Below are positions 1 to 8,725 of a stretch of DNA of 62,167 nt, one piece after another. This DNA comes from an uncultured Acetatifactor sp. (GTDB lineage: Bacteria; Bacillota; Clostridia; Lachnospirales; Lachnospiraceae): assembly GCA_947625475.1 (NCBI GenBank), contig CANQOL010000017.1, positions 1 through 62,167 of the forward strand, given 5' to 3'. The position numbers were made by a program, and so were the translations under genes. The notes below the pieces were generated by a model. It did not search any database, was not told the DNA's origin, and saw only the letters and a program-made list of their open reading frames with translations. The stretch's first letter is position 1. The number at the start of each line of letters is the position of its first letter.

Positions 1-6
1 TCCAAT

Positions 7-50
7 AAATCCCAGAAACTATTGATTTTTCAGCAGCTTCTGGGATTTTT
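7..50. terminator. Bidirectional hairpin terminator beyond truA
   Basis: Inverted repeat with arms 7-17 and 38-48 (11 bp, perfect). A run of five T follows on the plus strand, and a shorter T-rich tail on the minus strand. It lies just past the truA stop, so it probably ends the ecf-truA transcript and/or a plus-strand gene outside the window. Confidence 0.65.
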
Positions 51-104
51 GATGTCATAAAGTGTCAAAGATGAGATATTATAGGAGATGGGGCGTGTCA
101 ACAG

Positions 105-869
105 TTAATTTGCGATTCCTGAGAAATTCTGGGGAAAATCGTATTTTATCAGGGTGAGACCGCAGGCGGGGGCGGTGGGGCCGGCTGCCGCGCGGTCCTT
201 GGCCTCCAGGATCTGGAGAATGTCCTCGGGAGGACGTTTTCCCCCTCCCACCTCCATGAGGGTTCCCGCTATGATGCGCACCATATTGTAGAGGAAGCCG
301 CTGCCGCAGATGCGCAGCGCAATCTCACGGCCCTCCCGGACTGCCTGGGCGGAATAGATTGTGCGCACGGTGGTCTCCGCCTGGGAGGAAGCCTGGCAGA
401 AGCTCTTAAAATCGTGCTCGCCCACCAGGTAGGCGGCAGCCTCATTCATGAGGGCGCTGTCCAGGGGACGGTAGGTAAAATAGGTGTAGAGCCTTCTCAC
501 CGGCAGGGGAAATTCTCCGTTGTCGATGCGGTACTCGTAGGTTTTGCGGCTTTCGCAGTGTCTGGGGTGCCAGGAGAGGGGCACCTCCCGGGAATCCTGG
601 ATGCGGATGTCCATGGGCAGGCGCTGGTTCAGGGCGTAGGAAATCTTCTCCGCCGGGATGGGTGTCTGGGTGTCAAAGACCGCCACATTGCCCAGGGCAT
701 GGACGCCGGCATCCGTCCTGCTGGCGCCGATCACCTGAATCTTCTCCCCCAAAAGCCCGGTCAGGCATCTGTTCAGCTCTCCCTCTATGGTGACGGCCCC
801 CGGCTGGATCTGCCAGCCGTGGTAGGCTGTGCCGTCGTAGGCCACCACCAGCTTCACTCGCTTTTTCAT
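105..869 (-). CDS. truA: tRNA pseudouridine synthase A (TruA)
   Basis: Converts uridines 38-40 of the tRNA anticodon stem to pseudouridine. The protein opens with a VVAYDGTAYHGWQ-type stretch and carries the family catalytic aspartate in GASRTDAGVHALG near residue 55; the C-terminal half has the usual FLYNMVRIIAGTL segment. At about 254 residues it has the normal bacterial length. I place the start at the ATG at 869, with GAGAGGTG about 9 nt upstream; a GTG at 881 in the same frame would overlap that ribosome binding site. It is the last gene of the ecfA1-ecfA2-ecfT-truA run, a common Firmicutes arrangement, and is followed by a terminator hairpin. Confidence 0.95.
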   Translation of the reverse strand: MKKRVKLVVAYDGTAYHGWQIQPGAVTIEGELNRCLTGLLGEKIQVIGASRTDAGVHALGNVAVFDTQTPIPAEKISYALNQRLPMDIRIQDSREVPLSWHPRHCESRKTYEYRIDNGEFPLPVRRLYTYFTYRPLDSALMNEAAAYLVGEHDFKSFCQASSQAETTVRTIYSAQAVREGREIALRICGSGFLYNMVRIIAGTLMEVGGGKRPPEDILQILEAKDRAAAGPTAPACGLTLIKYDFPQNFSGIAN

Positions 870-967
870 ATACCGCCGCACCTCTCACATTCGTCTGCCG
901 CATCCTCCCGGGGGCACTCTGCCGCCCTCACCGTTTTGCCTCCCCGGCGGCCAGCCTGCCGGATGTC

Positions 968-1768
968 CTAGAGGAGCACGCCCGCCAGAACCTTGCAGAC
1001 CAGATAGGCCAGGATCACCAGGTAAGCGATATAGTCGCACCTTCGATAGATCAAGGGTTTCATCTTGGTGCGTCCCTCTCCGCCCCGATAACAGCGGGCC
1101 TCCATGGCCATGGCCAGATCGTTGGCCCGGCGGAAGGCGGAGATGAACAGCGGCACCAAAAGCGGTACCAGCGCTTTTGCCCTCTGGATCAGATTGCCGG
1201 TGTCAAAATCCGCTCCCCTGGCCATCTGGGCCTTCATGATCTTGTCCGTCTCCTCCAGCAGGATTGGGATGAAGCGCAGGGCAATGGACATCATCATAGC
1301 CACCTCATGCACCGGCACCTTTAAGAGCTTCAGGGGCCCCAGCATCTTCTCCAGCCCGTCCGTCAGATTGTTTGGCGTGGTGGTCAGGGTCATGACGGAG
1401 GAACCGATGATCAGCAGGGTGAGCCGGATCACCATAAACACAGCCATCCGGACCCCCTCCCTGGTGATGGTCAGTTTCCAGACTGTCACCAGCGCCTCTC
1501 CCGGAGTCAAAAACAGGTTGAAGGTCACGGTGATCAGGATCAGAAACAGAATGGTCTTCATCCCCCTGACCATGAAGCGGAAGGGCACCCGGGATATCCG
1601 GATCACCGCCGCCAGGAACAGGGCGGCCAGAAGATGTCCCCATATATTTTCAAACAGAAACAGGGAAATCATGTACAGAAGGGTCCCTCCCAGCTTGACC
1701 CTGGGATCCAGCCTGTGGATCACGGAATCCGTCTGATAGTATTGTCCCAGTGTGATATCTCTCAGCAT
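968..1768 (-). CDS. ecfT: Energy-coupling factor transporter transmembrane protein EcfT
   Basis: Membrane scaffold of the group II ECF vitamin/metal uptake transporter; it connects the EcfA1/EcfA2 ATPases to exchangeable substrate-binding S components. The 266-residue protein has several hydrophobic segments (roughly residues 25-60, 70-90, 115-135 and 240-265). It also has the two coupling-helix motifs of the family, ARGAD around residue 183 and an ARCYRGG stretch around residue 222, which dock on the ATPases. It follows ecfA2 after 58 nt and precedes truA. No S component lies in the window, as expected when one shared module serves S proteins encoded elsewhere. Confidence 0.95.
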   Translation of the reverse strand: MLRDITLGQYYQTDSVIHRLDPRVKLGGTLLYMISLFLFENIWGHLLAALFLAAVIRISRVPFRFMVRGMKTILFLILITVTFNLFLTPGEALVTVWKLTITREGVRMAVFMVIRLTLLIIGSSVMTLTTTPNNLTDGLEKMLGPLKLLKVPVHEVAMMMSIALRFIPILLEETDKIMKAQMARGADFDTGNLIQRAKALVPLLVPLFISAFRRANDLAMAMEARCYRGGEGRTKMKPLIYRRCDYIAYLVILAYLVCKVLAGVLL

Positions 1769-1826
1769 AACGCTCCTAACCGAGGGTTCCTGCCTTTGGA
1801 ACGGTCAAGACCCTCTGTGCAAAACC

Positions 1827-2684
1827 TCACCGTCCCACAGCCGAAAACACCTTCCGCAGGCTGCAGGCCGCCTCCTGAATGGTGGTGGCCTGCGTGTCCA
1901 CCTCCAGGCCGCTCTCCTTCAGGGCATTCATGATATATGTCACCTGAGGCGCCGCCAGCCCCACCTGCTCCAGCTCCCGGTAATGGGCAAAGACCGCCTT
2001 GGGCACATCGTCGTACATGATCCTTCCCTGATTCATTACGATGATCCGATCCACATACTCAGCCACATCCTCCATGCTGTGGCTGACCAGCAGCACCGTG
2101 ATGTGGGTCTGCCTCCTGAGCTGCCGGATCTGATCCAGGATCTCTTCCCGGCCTCTGGGATCCAGCCCCGCCGTGGGCTCATCCAAAATCAGGATCTCCG
2201 GCTGCATGGCCAGCACCCCCGCAATCGCCACGCGGCGCTTCTGTCCCCCGGAGAGCTCAAAGGGGGACATGCTGTACATCTCCCTTGGAATTCCCACCTT
2301 CTCCAGGGCCTCCCCGGCGCGCCCCTCGATTTCCTCCTTCGGCAGTCCCAGATTCTTGGGGCCAAAGCAAACATCGGCAAACACGTCTGTCTCAAAGAGC
2401 TGGTGCTCCGGGTACTGAAAAACCAGCCCCACCTTGCTGCGGAGCATCTTCCTGTCAAAATCCTTGGCGCTTATATCCCGGCCCATATAATAAATATGTC
2501 CCTCTGTGGGCGTCAGCAGGCCGTTCAAATGCTGCATCAGAGTGGACTTGCCGGAGCCCGTGTGCCCGATCACGCCGATAAACTGATCCTGCGGGATATC
2601 CAGACAGATATCATCCAGGGCCTTTCGGGAGAGGGGCATCCCTTCCTCATACAGATAACTTACATGATCTACCTTCAGTGCCAT
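1827..2684 (-). CDS. ecfA2: ECF transporter ATP-binding protein EcfA2
   Basis: One of two ATPases that power the ECF transporter. Residues 40-48 form the Walker A motif (GHTGSGKST). The Q-loop VFQYPEHQLF, the signature LSGGQKRR and the Walker B ILDEPTAGLD follow in order; the H-loop histidine is in VSHSMEDV. The length of 285 residues is typical. Being the second ATPase gene, with the FETDVFADVCFGP stretch after the Q-loop, it matches EcfA2 rather than EcfA1. It starts 30 nt after ecfA1 and is presumably co-transcribed from the promoter at 3625-3653. Confidence 0.94.
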   Translation of the reverse strand: MALKVDHVSYLYEEGMPLSRKALDDICLDIPQDQFIGVIGHTGSGKSTLMQHLNGLLTPTEGHIYYMGRDISAKDFDRKMLRSKVGLVFQYPEHQLFETDVFADVCFGPKNLGLPKEEIEGRAGEALEKVGIPREMYSMSPFELSGGQKRRVAIAGVLAMQPEILILDEPTAGLDPRGREEILDQIRQLRRQTHITVLLVSHSMEDVAEYVDRIIVMNQGRIMYDDVPKAVFAHYRELEQVGLAAPQVTYIMNALKESGLEVDTQATTIQEAACSLRKVFSAVGR

Positions 2685-2714
2685 CTTTCCTCACAATCCT
2701 CCGCGGCTAACCGG

Positions 2715-3572
2715 TCATTTTCCCAGCAGCTTTCCCACTTCCTCCACGAACTCTTCCCTTGTCAGGATGCCGTCCGGCAGGGGAATCCCGCTCTTTTGCA
2801 GCTCATAGGCCAGAAGCGTCACCTGGGGGACATCCAGCCGAAGAGCCTTCAGGCGCTCCACCTGGGAGAAGATCTCCCTCGGGGTCCCCTCCATGGCGAT
2901 ATGGCCCTGGTCCATGACAAAGACCCGGTCCGCGTGGATGATTTCCTCCATATAGTGAGTGATCAGGATCACTGTGACACCCTCCACCTGATTCAGCGCC
3001 CGGACCGCCCGGATCACCTCCCTGCGCCCGTTGGGGTCCAGCATAGCCGTCGGCTCGTCCAGGACGATGCACTTGGGATGCATGGCCAGCACGCCCGCGA
3101 TGGACACTCTCTGCTTCTGCCCGCCGGAGAGCTTGTTGGGAGAATGCTTTCGGTACTGGTACATTCCCACCGCCTTCAGGCTTTCCTCCACTCTCTCCCA
3201 GATTTCCTCTGTGGGAACGCCCATGTTCTCAGGGCCGAAGCCTACGTCCTCCTCCACCACCTGGCCGATGATCTGATTGTCCGGGTTCTGGAAAACCATC
3301 CCCGCGCTCTGGCGGATGTTCCAGATCTCGCTCTCCTGCCTCGTATCCTTTCCGTCCACCCACACAGTTCCCTCCGTGGGGCAGAGGATCGCGTTCATAT
3401 GCTTGGCCAGGGTGGACTTTCCGGAACCGTTGTGGCCCAGGATCGCAATAAACTCCCCCTGGCGGATATCCAGGCTCACATGGTCCACGGCCCGGGTCGT
3501 GCCCTCCACGTTGCCTTCCTCGTCCCGCCGGACATATTCAAAACTGACTTCTTTCGCTTCTATGATATCCAT
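2715..3572 (-). CDS. ecfA1: ECF transporter ATP-binding protein EcfA1
   Basis: Partner ATPase of EcfA2. Walker A is at residues 46-54 (GHNGSGKST), with Q-loop [11 protein letters not shown], signature LSGGQKQR, Walker [12 protein letters not shown] and H-loop ITHYMEE. The region before Walker A is slightly longer than in EcfA2, with an acidic insert ([10 protein letters not shown]). First gene of the ecf-truA run: a sigma-A-type promoter lies 50-80 nt upstream and AGAGGAT precedes the ATG. In many Firmicutes this gene directly follows rplQ; here a plus-strand peptidase gene and a terminator stand between them. Confidence 0.95.
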   Translation of the reverse strand: MDIIEAKEVSFEYVRRDEEGNVEGTTRAVDHVSLDIRQGEFIAILGHNGSGKSTLAKHMNAILCPTEGTVWVDGKDTRQESEIWNIRQSAGMVFQNPDNQIIGQVVEEDVGFGPENMGVPTEEIWERVEESLKAVGMYQYRKHSPNKLSGGQKQRVSIAGVLAMHPKCIVLDEPTAMLDPNGRREVIRAVRALNQVEGVTVILITHYMEEIIHADRVFVMDQGHIAMEGTPREIFSQVERLKALRLDVPQVTLLAYELQKSGIPLPDGILTREEFVEEVGKLLGK

Positions 3573-3624
3573 TGTCTATCCTCTGACAGAGCGCTCCGTG
3601 ATTTTTTGGGAAAATACCATAAAC

Positions 3625-3653
3625 ATTGTACTCGAATGATAAAATAATATCAA
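3625..3653 (-). promoter_or_regulatory. Sigma-A-type promoter of ecfA1 operon
   Basis: Read on the minus strand: -35 TTGATA (3648-3653), 17-nt spacer, -10 TACAAT (3625-3630). The ecfA1 ATG lies about 50 nt further on. Confidence 0.75.
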
Positions 3654-3669
3654 CCGCAATCCGCCATTG

Positions 3670-3698
3670 TTTACAAAAAAATACAGACATGATAAGAT
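3670..3698 (+). promoter_or_regulatory. Sigma-A-type promoter of the M15 peptidase gene
   Basis: -35 TTTACA (3670-3675), 17-nt spacer, -10 TAAGAT (3693-3698), 44 nt before the GTG start at 3742. It diverges from the ecfA1 promoter. Confidence 0.65.
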
Positions 3699-3741
3699 AG
3701 GGCAGAGAATGAAAGCTCTTTCTCGGGAAGGAGGGAACGCC

Positions 3742-4638
3742 GTGGAAAAAATATATGGGGGAAAAGCCATCCGGCTTCTTGGGGTTTCTATCGCTCTGTG
3801 CCTGCTGACATGGGGCTGTTCCCGGCAGCCGGCGCCCTCCCCCGATCCCAGCCTGCCCCGTCCCCTTCCGGTGGATACGCAGACGCCCTCCCCGGGATCA
3901 GAACCGTCCGGGGAAAAGGATCCCTCCGGGGACGCGCAGACGTCCACAGGCGGGGAGTCTCCCGGGAAGGAGAATGCCCCCGAGGGCACTTTCGGCCCCC
4001 AGGACGCATATCCTATCCCAGAGACCTTATCGTCGGAGGAAGCTGTGGAATATTTTTATTATGAGCCCCTCTCCCAGGAGCTGAAGGATGCCATCACCGG
4101 CGTCTCTTACCCGGCAGATGCCGCGGATCTGATAGTCACCTACGAGGATCTGGTGCATCTGCACATTCTTCACTATGATTTTGAGGGGAAGCCCGCCCGG
4201 GGAGAGCTGATCTGCAACAGGGCCATCGCTCAGGATCTGGCGGAAATCTTTTACGAGCTGTATCAGAATGCCTATCCCATAGAAAAGGTACGGCTGATCG
4301 ACGCATACGGCGGGAACGACGAACTGTCCATGGAGGACAACAACACCTCCTGCTTCAACTACCGGGTGGTGGAGGGGACCTCCCATCTGTCCAATCACGC
4401 TTACGGCCTGGCCGTGGACATCAACCCCCTGTACAACCCCTATATCACCTACGACAAGGATCATAATCCCCACGTATCCCCTGCAGGGGGAGAAGCCTAC
4501 GCAGACCGCAGCGCAGATTTCCCCTACAAGATCGACCGGGAGGATCTGTGCTATCAGCTTTTTACCCGTCACGGCTTTACCTGGGGCGGCAGCTGGCACT
4601 CCAGCCAGGACTACCAGCACTTTCAGATGACGCCGTGA
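3742..4638 (+). CDS. M15-family (VanY-like) carboxypeptidase lipoprotein
   Basis: Probable cell-surface peptidoglycan peptidase, related to D-Ala-D-Ala carboxypeptidases (M15C group). I choose the GTG at 3742 because AAGGAGG stands 6 nt before it; an in-frame ATG at 3667 has no such site. The protein starts with a hydrophobic signal ending in LLTWGC, a loose lipobox. A Pro/Ser/Asp-rich linker of about 80 residues follows, then the catalytic domain. There the SNHAYGLAVDIN stretch supplies the zinc His and Asp and the late DYQHFQ supplies the second His. It sits in opposite orientation between rplQ and ecfA1. The exact bond cleaved cannot be told from sequence. Confidence 0.85.
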   Translation: MEKIYGGKAIRLLGVSIALCLLTWGCSRQPAPSPDPSLPRPLPVDTQTPSPGSEPSGEKDPSGDAQTSTGGESPGKENAPEGTFGPQDAYPIPETLSSEEAVEYFYYEPLSQELKDAITGVSYPADAADLIVTYEDLVHLHILHYDFEGKPARGELICNRAIAQDLAEIFYELYQNAYPIEKVRLIDAYGGNDELSMEDNNTSCFNYRVVEGTSHLSNHAYGLAVDINPLYNPYITYDKDHNPHVSPAGGEAYADRSADFPYKIDREDLCYQLFTRHGFTWGGSWHSSQDYQHFQMTP

Positions 4639-4710
4639 CAGTCTCTCTCGGGACCCTGCCGGGCCCACAGCGGTCCTGCGAGAGCAGCTCCGGGGCCTTT
4701 AGCGGTTATG

Positions 4711-4741
4711 AAAAGGGGAGCAATTCCGTGAATTGCTCCCC
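4711..4741 (-). terminator. Terminator of the ribosomal cluster after rplQ
   Basis: Perfect 12-bp hairpin (arms 4715-4726 and 4730-4741, 3-nt loop). Read on the minus strand it is followed by TTTT. It ends the rpmJ-rplQ transcript 35 nt past the rplQ stop and could also stop the facing M15 transcript. Confidence 0.85.
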
Positions 4742-4775
4742 AGATCCGACGTCCTATCCAGCTCCGGAACCGGTC

Positions 4776-5312
4776 TTATACCAGCTCCAGAACCACTTCC
4801 ATGGCTGCGTCGCCCTTGCGCTGGCCGATCTTTACAATCCTGGTATAACCGCCCTTGCGGTCCGCGTACTTCGGTGCGTACTCGTCAAACAGCTTTGCCA
4901 CCAGATCCACCTTCTTGGTGTTCTTCTTGCGGCCTGCCGCCTCCTTAGGCACCTCCACCACAGGATTCAGGACTCTCAGCATCTGCCTTCTGGCGTGAAG
5001 CCTGCTGGGAAGATCCTTCTTGATCTCCTTCTCCACGCTCTCGAACTTGGTGACCTTTTTGCCGTCAACCACTTCCTTGACTCTCTTGCCGTCCTTGTCC
5101 TTCACAGGAACCTTGGCGGTCACCTTCACCATCTCGTAATTGTCCTTTTCCCGGATCGCCTGAGCGATAATGCCCTCCGCGATCTTTCTCACTTCCTTGG
5201 CTCTCGCCTCGGTGGTAATGATCCTGCCGTTCTGGATCAGGGCCGTCACCTGATTTCTCAACAACGCTTTTCTCTGGGAGGATGTCCTGCCCAGCTTTCT
5301 GTACATAGCCAT
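4776..5312 (-). CDS. rplQ: 50S ribosomal protein L17
   Basis: Large-subunit protein near the exit tunnel. The MAMYRKLGRTSSQRKALLRN start is characteristic. The start at 5312 is set by AAGGA 8 nt upstream; the frame is open for 27 further codons upstream, but that stretch is not L17-like. At 178 residues it is longer than the ~120-residue E. coli protein: an insert around residues 65-115 rich in Lys/Asp (KDKDGKRVKEVVDGKKV) is typical of Clostridia L17. Last gene of the alpha operon, followed by a strong terminator. Confidence 0.95.
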   Translation of the reverse strand: MAMYRKLGRTSSQRKALLRNQVTALIQNGRIITTEARAKEVRKIAEGIIAQAIREKDNYEMVKVTAKVPVKDKDGKRVKEVVDGKKVTKFESVEKEIKKDLPSRLHARRQMLRVLNPVVEVPKEAAGRKKNTKKVDLVAKLFDEYAPKYADRKGGYTRIVKIGQRKGDAAMEVVLELV

Positions 5313-5446
5313 ACTGTTTTCCTTTCTCCACTCATGGTACATCCGGCCACGCTCTTCGGACTTACTCACCGGATGTATTTTTATTGTTTCCACTGGGGGA
5401 ACCGGGCGCCCACCCTTTTGGATTTACAGCGCTCAGTCTTCAAACC

Positions 5447-6409
5447 TTACTCGTCGCTGGGATTTAAGGAAAGCCCCAGCTCCTTCAGCTTCGTCAGCAC
5501 CTCGTCCAAGGACTTGCGGCCCAGGTTGCGGACCTTCATCATATCCTCGGAGGTCTTGCTGGTCAGCTCCTCCACCGTGTTGATGCCGGCCCTCTTTAAG
5601 CAGTTGTAGGAACGGACGGAAAGCTCCAGCTCATCGATGCTCATCTCCAGCACCTTCTCCTTCTCGTCGTCCTCCTTCTCCACCATGACCTCCGCGTTCT
5701 TCGCGTTCTCGGAGAGATTGATAAAGAGGCTCAGATGCTCGCTGAGCACCTTCGCCGCAAGGCTCACGGCCTCGTCCGGCTCCAGAGTGCCGTTGGTGTG
5801 CACATCCAGGGTCAGCTTGTCAAAGTCCGTGATCTGGCCCACGCGGGTGTTCTCCACCGTCACATTCACTCTCTCCACCGGGGTGTAGATGGAATCCACC
5901 GCGATCACACCGATGGGCAGATCCTCTCTCTTGTTCTTGTCCGCGCTCACATAGCCTCTGCCCCTTGTGATGGTGAGCTCCATGTAGAGCTTGGTGTCCT
6001 TACCGCTTAAGGTTGCGATAACCAGGTCAGGATTGAGAATCTCGATATCCTGATCCGTCTGAATGTCGGAGGCTCTGACAATGCCCTCCCCCTCGTACTC
6101 AATATAGGCCGTCTTGACCTCATTGGTCTCGCTGTTGTTCTTGATCGCGAGGCTCTTGATGTTCATGATAATCTCGGTCACATCTTCCTTGACGCCCGGG
6201 ATAGAACTGAATTCGTGCAAAACACCTTCGATCTTCACCTGGCTGACCGCAACGCCGGGCAGGGAAGAGAGCATGATTCTTCTCAGAGAGTTGCCAAGGG
6301 TGATGCCATATCCCCTTTCCAAGGGCTCAACTACGAACTTACCGTATTTTTTGTCCTCCGAGATCTCAGCAACCTCAATATTTGGTCTTTCAAAATCAAA
6401 CACAGTCAA
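5447..6409 (-). CDS. rpoA: DNA-directed RNA polymerase subunit alpha
   Basis: Alpha subunit of RNA polymerase. The N-terminal domain (about residues 1-230) dimerises and assembles beta and beta'; it contains [20 protein letters not shown]. An acidic linker rich in Glu and Lys (about 232-250) leads to the C-terminal domain, with the helix-hairpin-helix motif [12 protein letters not shown] that contacts UP elements and activators. Length of 320 residues is normal. It lies between rpsD and rplQ, its standard place. Confidence 0.97.
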   Translation of the reverse strand: MTVFDFERPNIEVAEISEDKKYGKFVVEPLERGYGITLGNSLRRIMLSSLPGVAVSQVKIEGVLHEFSSIPGVKEDVTEIIMNIKSLAIKNNSETNEVKTAYIEYEGEGIVRASDIQTDQDIEILNPDLVIATLSGKDTKLYMELTITRGRGYVSADKNKREDLPIGVIAVDSIYTPVERVNVTVENTRVGQITDFDKLTLDVHTNGTLEPDEAVSLAAKVLSEHLSLFINLSENAKNAEVMVEKEDDEKEKVLEMSIDELELSVRSYNCLKRAGINTVEELTSKTSEDMMKVRNLGRKSLDEVLTKLKELGLSLNPSDE

Positions 6410-6438
6410 TACCCTCCTTTACGAATCAGTCACCCCTA

Positions 6439-7032
6439 TTACTTGGAATACAACTCGACGATGAGCATCTCGTCCACGGGAACGTCGATCATCTCTCTGG
6501 TAGGAAGATTTTTGATGGTGCCCTTCATATTCTCCAGATCCACATCCATCCACTCGGGAGTCAGTCTGCCGCCGGTCACCTCCACGATGTCCTTGTATCT
6601 CTGCAGGGACTTCGCCTTCTCGGTGAGCTCGATCACATCCCCTGCCTTCACCAGGTAAGAAGGAATATTGACCTTTCTGCCGTTTACCATCACATGCTTG
6701 TGGCCCACAACCTGCCTTGCCTCTCTTCTGGTCCTGGCAAGGCCCATGCGGAACACCACATTGTCCAGCCTGCTCTCCAGCATCACCATCAGGTTCTCAC
6801 CGGTCATGCCCTTCATGCGGTCCGCCTTCTCGTAGTAGTTGCGGAAGGGCTTCTCCAGCACGCCGTAGATGAACTTGGCCTTCTGCTTCTCTCTCAGCTG
6901 CAGGCCGTACTCGCTTACCTTCTTGCCCGCTCTCGCGAAGGTCCTCTTGGACTTCTTGTCATATCCCAGGTAGGAGGGCTCCAGACCCAGGGATCTGCAT
7001 CTTTTCAGTACAGGTACTCTATTAACTGCCAT
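6439..7032 (-). CDS. rpsD: 30S ribosomal protein S4
   Basis: Primary 16S rRNA-binding protein that starts small-subunit assembly; in many bacteria S4 also represses its own operon. The S4 RNA-binding domain (about residues 88-150) has the [19 protein letters not shown] stretch. The N-terminus begins [16 protein letters not shown] and has a single cysteine, so this is the form without the four-cysteine zinc site. Its position inside the alpha operon, downstream of the long rpsM leader, is relevant to possible S4 autoregulation. Confidence 0.96.
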   Translation of the reverse strand: MAVNRVPVLKRCRSLGLEPSYLGYDKKSKRTFARAGKKVSEYGLQLREKQKAKFIYGVLEKPFRNYYEKADRMKGMTGENLMVMLESRLDNVVFRMGLARTRREARQVVGHKHVMVNGRKVNIPSYLVKAGDVIELTEKAKSLQRYKDIVEVTGGRLTPEWMDVDLENMKGTIKNLPTREMIDVPVDEMLIVELYSK

Positions 7033-7108
7033 TTCTTGATTCCTTCCTTTAATTATTGTTTACAGCGGCTCTCCGGCCGCTTTCCTCCAACTATTTTCAG
7101 CTTCCCTG

Positions 7109-7504
7109 CTATACGCGGCGGCGCTTGGGCGGACGGCATCCGTTGTGGGGAACCGCGGTCACGTCGCGGATACTCACTACCTCCAGGCCGCAGGCAGACA
7201 GAGCTCTGATGGCGGCCTCACGTCCTGAACCGGGGCCCTTTACGAACACATCCACCGTCTTCAGACCGTGTACCAGCGCAGCCTTTGTGGCTGTCTCAGC
7301 TGCCATCTGTGCAGCATAGGGAGTAGATTTCCTTGAACCTCTAAAACCGAGACCTCCGGCACTCGCCCAGCTCAGGGCATTTCCCTCAGTATCCGTCAGC
7401 GTAACAATCGTGTTGTTAAAGGACGCCTGAATATGTGCCTGTCCGCGTTCAACGTTTTTTCTGACGCGCTTTTTTGTTACTTTCTTTGCAACCTTTTTAG
7501 CCAT
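7109..7504 (-). CDS. rpsK: 30S ribosomal protein S11
   Basis: Small-subunit platform protein contacting the Shine-Dalgarno helix region. At 131 residues it carries the conserved central block [16 protein letters not shown] and the C-terminal [18 protein letters not shown]. Sits 53 nt after rpsM with no visible promoter between. Confidence 0.97.
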   Translation of the reverse strand: MAKKVAKKVTKKRVRKNVERGQAHIQASFNNTIVTLTDTEGNALSWASAGGLGFRGSRKSTPYAAQMAAETATKAALVHGLKTVDVFVKGPGSGREAAIRALSACGLEVVSIRDVTAVPHNGCRPPKRRRV

Positions 7505-7557
7505 ATTAAACTAACCTACTTTCTCCTTCAAAATTGATAGTTCCGGTATGCTGCCGA

Positions 7558-7929
7558 TTACTTCTTCTTGTTAGCGACAGTGCGCTTAGGACCCTTGCGG
7601 GTTCTGGCATTGTTCTTGGTATTCTGACCGCGGACGGGCAGCCCCTTACGATGACGGATCCCGCGATAGCACCCGATCTCCTGGAGCCTCTTGATATTCA
7701 GCGCGACCTCTCTTCTCAGATCGCCCTCCACCATGATGCCCAGGCTCTCGATTGCTTCGCTGATCTTCTTTACCTCGTCGTCCGTCACATCTCTGACGCG
7801 GGTATCGGGATTCACTCCCGCCTGCGACAGGATCTTGTTCGCACTTACTCTTCCGATTCCATAGATGTAAGTCAAACCGATCTCAATTCGTTTTTCTCTG
7901 GGTAAATCAACACCTGCGATACGAGCCAT
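7558..7929 (-). CDS. rpsM: 30S ribosomal protein S13
   Basis: Head protein of the 30S subunit that bridges to the 50S subunit and contacts P-site tRNA. 123 residues: [21 protein letters not shown] start, helix-two-turn-helix region, and the basic tail [15 protein letters not shown]. It is preceded by 379 nt without a gene, unusually long for the rpmJ-rpsM junction, making it the first gene behind a candidate leader. Confidence 0.97.
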   Translation of the reverse strand: MARIAGVDLPREKRIEIGLTYIYGIGRVSANKILSQAGVNPDTRVRDVTDDEVKKISEAIESLGIMVEGDLRREVALNIKRLQEIGCYRGIRHRKGLPVRGQNTKNNARTRKGPKRTVANKKK

Positions 7930-8308
7930 TTACGTTTCCTCCATTTTCTTTTTGCGAAATTATCGCCGGTCCCCGCGGCTGGTCCTTTGTCCGCAGACAC
8001 CTGATCGTTACTAATTGACTGGGGCTTTCACCCAATCGGACGCTCTCCGATCTTTCCAGAGCCCTGCGACTGCCGCCGAAGCTCTTCTTCGGTCCCGCAG
8101 CTTTTCCCCGCCGGGGCCGCCGCGCTCTGGTATCAACAAGTAATCTCCCGTAAGCTCTATCTTCTATTATGATAAACAACAGCCTTCGCCGTTGATTCAG
8201 CCGCCATAATATACAGACAAGAACTCACATATTTGAATCCGCAGGTTCCCCTGCAATGCAAAAGGACAGTTCACTTACATGACCTGCCTCGCTGATCCAA
8301 ACCGGTGA
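7930..8308 (-). promoter_or_regulatory. Long rpmJ-rpsM intercistronic leader
   Basis: 379 nt without a convincing gene. Read on the minus strand it holds a possible promoter (-35 TTCAAA 8232-8237, 18-nt spacer, -10 TATATT 8208-8213). It also holds several short hairpins, including one with GCAGG/CCTGC arms around 8240-8256 and GC-rich ones between 8040 and 8130. A conceptual 90-codon frame at 7907-8179 overlaps rpsM and has no family resemblance. By analogy with the E. coli alpha operon, S4-mediated control is possible; that is inference. Confidence 0.45.
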
Positions 8309-8422
8309 TTATCCCTGTCTCTGCTTGTGCTTCGGATTCTCACAGATAACTCTGATGCGTCCTTTTCTCTTAATGATTTTGCACTTTTCGCAAATTGGTT
8401 TTACCGATGACCTAACCTTCAT
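8309..8422 (-). CDS. rpmJ: 50S ribosomal protein L36
   Basis: 37-residue L36, too short for routine ORF calling. The translation from 8422 begins [19 protein letters not shown] and ends NPKHKQRQG, including the Cys-x2-Cys plus later Cys/His zinc site of the C+ form. A strong site, AAGGAGGG, precedes the ATG. It lies between infA and rpsM with its own sigma-A promoter at 8456-8484. Confidence 0.96.
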   Translation of the reverse strand: MKVRSSVKPICEKCKIIKRKGRIRVICENPKHKQRQG

Positions 8423-8455
8423 CTGAAACCCTCCTTTCAAAAAAGACCGTTTTAC

Positions 8456-8484
8456 ATTATAACATGCCTCCCTGATGTTTGCAA
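8456..8484 (-). promoter_or_regulatory. Strong promoter in front of rpmJ
   Basis: -35 TTGCAA (8479-8484), 17-nt spacer, perfect -10 TATAAT (8456-8461), 34 nt before the L36 start. It divides the cluster into an upstream part ending at infA and the rpmJ-rpsM-rpsK-rpsD-rpoA-rplQ part. AAGACC and GGTCTT arms flank the promoter. Confidence 0.8.
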
Positions 8485-8506
8485 GAGCTTTTTTGGTCTT
8501 TTCTTC

Positions 8507-8725
8507 CTACTTGTCTCTCCAGATGATACGTCCCTTGGACAGATCATAGGGAGATAACTCCAGCGTCACCTTGTCCCCGGGAAGAATGCGGATGAAATTC
8601 TGGCGCAGCTTTCCGCTGATATGCGCCAGCACCCGGTGGCCGTTCTCCAGCTCTACCTGAAACATCGTGTTCGGCAGCTTCTCCACAACCGTCCCTTCGA
8701 TCTCGATCACATCACTTTTAGACAT
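8507..8725 (-). CDS. infA: Translation initiation factor IF-1
   Basis: 72-residue S1/OB-fold protein that binds the ribosomal A site during initiation. The sequence [22 protein letters not shown] and [19 protein letters not shown] is diagnostic. Its start overlaps the end of the KOW gene by 8 nt, so the two are translationally linked. Confidence 0.97.
   Translation of the reverse strand: MSKSDVIEIEGTVVEKLPNTMFQVELENGHRVLAHISGKLRQNFIRILPGDKVTLELSPYDLSKGRIIWRDK

Noticed and set aside
1752..3647. 631-codon open frame on the plus strand opposite ecfA2 and ecfA1
   Set aside because: Exact antisense of two unmistakable ATPase genes; composition is Leu/His-rich, as expected from a GC-rich shadow frame.
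4711..4741. Operator rather than terminator
   Set aside because: A perfect GC-rich stem followed by T residues directly after rplQ is better explained as a terminator.
7907..8179. 90-codon minus-strand frame in the rpmJ-rpsM spacer
   Set aside because: Overlaps rpsM, lacks a good ribosome binding site, Arg-rich random composition; treated as leader RNA.
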